Shown here: positions 37,001 to 37,722 of the stretch, piece by piece | Numbering within the stretch: position 1 is the stretch's first letter | Layout: each line of letters opens with the position of its first letter | IMG/VR virus record: IMGVR_UViG_3300044970_001318 | Coordinates: 1-37,722 of that record | Strand: one strand, 5' to 3' | Source: a virus | DNA: 37,722 nucleotides | Notes under the pieces: generated by a model | Told to the model about the DNA's origin: nothing | Database searches by the model: none | What the model saw: only the letters and a program-made list of their open reading frames with translations | Translations under genes and position numbers: made by a program

Positions 37001-37645
37001 TCAAGCTCCTGCACGAAGCTCCTCATTCGTCGGCCCCTGCGGCTCGGGCTGGGGCTCAAGTTCACCCTTGATTTCTCCGCAGTCGCAATACTCAGGTCCC
37101 TGCTCGCATGGGCCCCCACACTCTGCAATGGTGACCGGGCTGTATCGATAGACCATCTTGGGCTCGGGCTGGTCCAGAGCGGCCCACTCTTTTAGTCGCA
37201 GTGCAACATCAGCGGCGGAGTGCCCGTCCCACGGGCGACCCTTCGCCATTTCAGTAGCACCCGTGGCCTGTGCGACTGGATAAAGCTCGGCGGGTAGGTG
37301 ATAGGTCACGCTGTTGCCGCCAGGTGGTTCGATGCCAATAATGAACCAGTCGCTGCCACCAAAGGGCCGCTCGCCATTGGCGTGGCGCAAGCTGAACCAG
37401 CAATGACGGGGCATCGCCCGCATTAGGGCCAGGCACAACGCATGACGATGCTCATAAAGTTCGGCAAAGGTGTGATAGCCGTCGCTGAGCTTCGATAAAT
37501 CTTGCGCCGGCTCGGGCTGGGCCAGGGCGGTTGCGGTGCGATTACGGAGTTCAGTTAAACAAGACGAACCGCTGTACTCGTCTTCCACTATTTCAAAAAG
37601 CTCAGCGCACAGCGCTCGCCAGTCGGTGGGGGTGGGGTTAGTCAT
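37001..37645 (-). CDS. Conserved phage/cyanobacterial protein, 214 aa, GC-rich
   Basis: MTNPTPTDWRALCAELFEIV at the start and EPQGPTNEELRA at the end frame a middle with YHTFAELYEHRHALCLALMR, FGGSDWFIIGIEPPGGNSVT then YHLP, and WDGHSAADVALRLKEWA. I recall the YEHRHxLF...WFIxGI...TYHxP...WDGHTsxDV pattern from many phage proteins, function unknown. It is much richer in G+C than its neighbours, which suggests recent transfer. Two CxxC-like clusters sit near the end (CGGPCEQGPEYCDCGE). Confidence 0.75.
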   Translation of the reverse strand: MTNPTPTDWRALCAELFEIVEDEYSGSSCLTELRNRTATALAQPEPAQDLSKLSDGYHTFAELYEHRHALCLALMRAMPRHCWFSLRHANGERPFGGSDWFIIGIEPPGGNSVTYHLPAELYPVAQATGATEMAKGRPWDGHSAADVALRLKEWAALDQPEPKMVYRYSPVTIAECGGPCEQGPEYCDCGEIKGELEPQPEPQGPTNEELRAGA

Positions 37646-37722
37646 TTAGCTGCAAAGCAGAATAGTTGGGCTGGACGGTTGTCATATAGTTTTTGGCAAC
37701 CTTGCCACTTTTGCGGCAACCA

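Noticed and set aside
1-37722. Integrase, transposase, CRISPR array or insertion sequence
   Set aside because: No catalytic motifs of recombinases or transposases and no regular repeat-spacer array were seen, so no mobile element is called beyond the homing-type nucleases.
37630-37722. GGCAACC direct repeats at the window end
   Set aside because: Only two short copies are present and no feature can be assigned; the stretch is under 100 bases and may belong to a gene beyond the edge.

Overview
This window looks like part of a double-stranded DNA tailed cyanophage, probably infecting unicellular picocyanobacteria (Synechococcus or Prochlorococcus type). The best evidence is a set of phage-borne host-type genes next to phage genes. 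The host-type genes are a high-light-inducible protein (hli), an S-adenosylmethionine decarboxylase (speD), an NblA-like phycobilisome-degradation protein and a Dps/ferritin-like protein. The phage genes include tail fibres, two lysins, a P4-type primase-helicase, a RecB-like nuclease, dCTP deaminase, DUF3310 and a Gp157-like protein. Terminase, portal, capsid, DNA polymerase and integrase are not in the window, so lifestyle and morphotype cannot be decided here.

Layout. 1-5793 (+, with one - strand HTH gene): small genes, an HNH nuclease, a 914-residue protein with an Asn-core coiled coil, small basic proteins, a GH24 lysozyme and the NblA-like protein. 5781-9299 (mostly -): DUF3310, dCTP deaminase, a Dam-like methyltransferase with an altered motif, and a three-gene overlapping operon headed by an HTH protein. 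9351-16086 (+): a membrane peptide, two large tail fibres and a glucosaminidase plus C39 peptidase lysin. 16087-24737 (-): holin-like protein, virion protein, HNH nuclease, a 340-nt intergenic region with a long imperfect inverted repeat, glycosyltransferase, speD, primase-helicase and PD-(D/E)XK nuclease. 24790-29679 (+): membrane peptide, hli, methyltransferase, an endonuclease-VII insertion that has split and partly duplicated a small gene, a 440-nt non-coding region that looks RNA-rich, and two more HNH genes. 29660-31592 (-): Dps and a virion protein. 31669-33856 (+): mosaic tail genes. 33837-37645 (-): many small unknown proteins and the Gp157-like gene.

Most transcription units start 18-27 nt (very often exactly 21 nt) after a TANNNT -10-like hexamer, often as extended -10 (TGnTANNNT). 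This regular spacing was used to choose several starts. At least six HNH or endonuclease-VII genes lie in 38 kb, several with their own copy of this promoter.

The most unusual site is at 27088-27399. A reading frame reaches a TCG codon followed at once by a TAG stop, a perfect 5-bp hairpin with a GTAA loop, and a second TCG 27 nt later, after which the family sequence resumes in frame. A homing-type endonuclease lies just upstream. This resembles the translational-bypass arrangement of T4 gene 60, but it could also be an insertion scar or a split gene. Other points of interest are the inverted repeat at 18855-19045, a promoter-RNA-terminator unit at 27813-27905, and a tRNA-like element without a clean anticodon arm at 28138-28213.
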